This document shows positions 62,396 to 64,000 of a stretch of DNA of 64,000 nucleotides, piece by piece. The notes below the pieces were generated by a model that saw only the letters and a program-made list of their open reading frames with translations, did no database searches and was not told the origin of the DNA. Origin of the DNA: Bacillota bacterium (GTDB lineage Bacteria > Bacillota > UBA4882 > UBA8346); the NCBI GenBank assembly GCA_023410535.1, contig JAEYPR010000019.1:124001-188000 (forward strand), read 5' to 3'. Each line of letters opens with the position of its first letter. Positions within the stretch are counted from its first letter, which is position 1. Both the position numbers and the translations under genes were made by a program.

Positions 62396-64000
62396 ATGCG
62401 GGCCAAATTACTTAAAGTTATCGTTCTCAGCATGGCACTGATCCTGGCGTTTAGTGCCGTGACCCTTGGATGTTTTGCATTTACACCGAAAATTACCGCG
62501 ATCTCAATCGACAAGGCTCTCAATAACGGGCCGGTCACCCTGACCATTACCGGTGCAAAATACAACAAGAAAACCACCGCGAAGTTAGTTCAGGCCGGTA
62601 AACCCGAAATTCTTGCTTCGGAAGTGAAGTTTAACTCCAAAACCGAAATTGTTGCGACATTTGACCTTACCGCAAAAGCAGTCGGACAATATGACGTTGT
62701 CGTAGCAAACTCCAAAAAGACCGCTACATTAGCGAGTGCTTTCACCTTGGAGTATCCGGCTCCGGTAGTTAAATCGATCGTTCCGAAACAAGGATTGGTT
62801 AAAACTACTCTGTCCGTCACCATCGCCGGGACCTATTTCCGTAATGGCGCCACTGTTAAATTAAGCGCCAAGGATTTAAAGGACATTCCTGGCGCCAAAG
62901 TTGCCATTTCCGGAGATTCGCAATTAACTTGTGATTTCGACTTCAATGGAGCGACCGCCGGCGTCTATGACGTAACGGTTACCAATGATGACGGCAAAAC
63001 CAACACCCTTGCGAAAGTTTTCGCCCTGGAGAATCAACCGCCGACGATTGTCATGATCGTCCCGAACAACGGTTTTAACAAAGGTTTTGTTAAAATCACC
63101 TTTACCGGTTCGGAATTTGATTCGAAAGCTACGGGCAAATTGGTTAAAGCCGGTCAACCGGAAATCGTCGGAACCAATACCGATTTTAGTTCTGCGGAGA
63201 AAACCGCAATGGATTTCGATTTGACCAATCAACCAGTGGGCGATTACGACGTCGTCATCACAAATCCCGATGGTAAATCATCGACTTTTGCCGGAGGTTT
63301 TTCCGTCCAACAATATGTCGAACCGGTGCCGGAAACTCCTGCTCCAACCGCTACTCCGGTGGTAGAACAGCCGAAGGAAACTCCGAAATTGGCATTAAAT
63401 GCTTCATTACAATCGCTCTTCTTTGACTTCGATAAATTTAGCGTTCGCCAAGATCAAGCCGCTCGTTTGAATTTTGATGTCAGCGTACTGAAGTCTTATC
63501 CCGATGCCTACATCTTGATTGACGGCCATGCCGATGAACGGGGTACCCGGGAATATAATCAGCAATTGGCCGCCAAACGTGCCGAAACTGTGAAACAAGC
63601 ATTGATTAAACAAGGTTTCGATCCGGCGAAAATCACCGTCAATTCCTACGGTGAAGATTTCCCGATTAAAAAAGGTCACAATGAAGAGTCCTGGTGGTAC
63701 AACCGTCGCGTTGACATCTCCATGTGGGATACCAACCCCGCGACTTGGAATGACCGCAATCAATCCGTTCTCTTTGCCAAACAAGCCGCAACTTGGGATC
63801 CGGCTCAAAACAGCAAATTGGATCAGACCGTCGAGAAATTGAAAGCCGCTCCCAATAGCTTCATTATTTTGGTTGCCAATTCCAAAGATTTTGGCACTGC
63901 CAAAGAGAACGTGGCGATCTCCAAACAACGTTTGGAAGCAATCAAAGCGTACTTGCTCAAAGCAGGAATCGGCGCTGATAAAATCAGCACCATTGAAAGC
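62396..64000 (+). CDS. Surface protein with three IPT/TIG domains and Pal/OmpA C-terminal domain (3' end cut)
   Basis: 535 codons are visible and the frame is open at the window end. A signal peptide (MRAKLLKVIVLSMALILA) ends near a TLGC that could be a lipobox. Three Ig-like IPT/TIG domains follow (about 31-119, 122-213, 215-306), then a Pro/Thr-rich linker and a Pal-like OmpA domain (about 335-442) with FFDFDKFSV and the peptidoglycan-binding DGHADERGTREYN. A second, degenerate OmpA-like segment starts near 455 and runs off the window. The ATG at 62396 follows GGAGG by ten bases. It tethers peptidoglycan to the outer membrane or surface. Confidence 0.88.
   Translation, partial: MRAKLLKVIVLSMALILAFSAVTLGCFAFTPKITAISIDKALNNGPVTLTITGAKYNKKTTAKLVQAGKPEILASEVKFNSKTEIVATFDLTAKAVGQYDVVVANSKKTATLASAFTLEYPAPVVKSIVPKQGLVKTTLSVTIAGTYFRNGATVKLSAKDLKDIPGAKVAISGDSQLTCDFDFNGATAGVYDVTVTNDDGKTNTLAKVFALENQPPTIVMIVPNNGFNKGFVKITFTGSEFDSKATGKLVKAGQPEIVGTNTDFSSAEKTAMDFDLTNQPVGDYDVVITNPDGKSSTFAGGFSVQQYVEPVPETPAPTATPVVEQPKETPKLALNASLQSLFFDFDKFSVRQDQAARLNFDVSVLKSYPDAYILIDGHADERGTREYNQQLAAKRAETVKQALIKQGFDPAKITVNSYGEDFPIKKGHNEESWWYNRRVDISMWDTNPATWNDRNQSVLFAKQAATWDPAQNSKLDQTVEKLKAAPNSFIILVANSKDFGTAKENVAISKQRLEAIKAYLLKAGIGADKISTIES

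Overview
The window reads as chromosomal DNA of an anaerobic, flagellated, endospore-forming Firmicute that also has a lipopolysaccharide outer membrane. Sporulation is shown by spoIIP and a SleL/YaaH-like LysM-GH18 protein. The flagellar and competence block (comFA, comFC, yvyF, flgM, flgN, flgK, flgL, fliW, csrA) has the Bacillus/Clostridia gene order. The outer membrane is shown by a Kdo/lipid A gene run, a PagL-like beta-barrel and a Pal/OmpA protein. I infer a diderm clostridial or limnochordial lineage (Hydrogenispora-like); the genus cannot be fixed from the sequence alone. No rRNA, tRNA, insertion sequence, prophage or CRISPR array was seen.

Layout. 1-7.2 kb: a partial Gfo/Idh oxidoreductase, a YibE/F membrane protein, a short leader ORF with a terminator ahead of a heterodimeric ABC exporter, and a PagL-like outer-membrane enzyme. 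7.2-10.7 kb: an RDD protein, an array of six helically phased DnaA boxes, and a Ni-CO dehydrogenase (cooS). 10.9-16.6 kb: the arginine operon argC-J-B-D-G. 17-20.4 kb: a ferredoxin-domain EtfA, EtfB and an acyl-CoA dehydrogenase with a possible Rex site. 20.4-29.5 kb: lipid A/Kdo genes on the minus strand, divergent from a GT39 transferase plus an SMR-type carrier. 29.5-32 kb: a DUF3298-type protein, shikimate kinase, csrA and fliW. 32-40 kb: flagellar and comF genes, including a 920-residue FlgL. 40-48 kb: recD2, rex, a secreted protein of unknown function, a lone TRAP binding protein, the LysM-GH18 protein and a ten-unit 21-bp palindrome array. 48.5-58.5 kb: a twelve-gene operon for a complex I-like membrane [NiFe] hydrogenase with its maturation protease. 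58.9-64 kb: a 48-residue zinc ribbon, spoIIP, a Crp/Fnr regulator paired with a ferredoxin protein, and the start of an IPT/TIG-Pal surface protein.

How it fits together. CO dehydrogenase, the ferredoxin-linked Etf/acyl-CoA dehydrogenase genes, Rex and the ion-translocating hydrogenase describe a fermentative metabolism balanced through ferredoxin, NADH and H2. The lipid A, PagL-like, GT39/flippase and Pal genes build and remodel the outer membrane. The most unusual items are the hydrogenase operon, which carries a near-complete complex I membrane arm (A, H, J, K, L, M, N) with intact Ni-Fe cysteines, the two repeat arrays with 21-bp periodicity, the FlgL with five inserted repeats, and two probable transcription-attenuation leaders.
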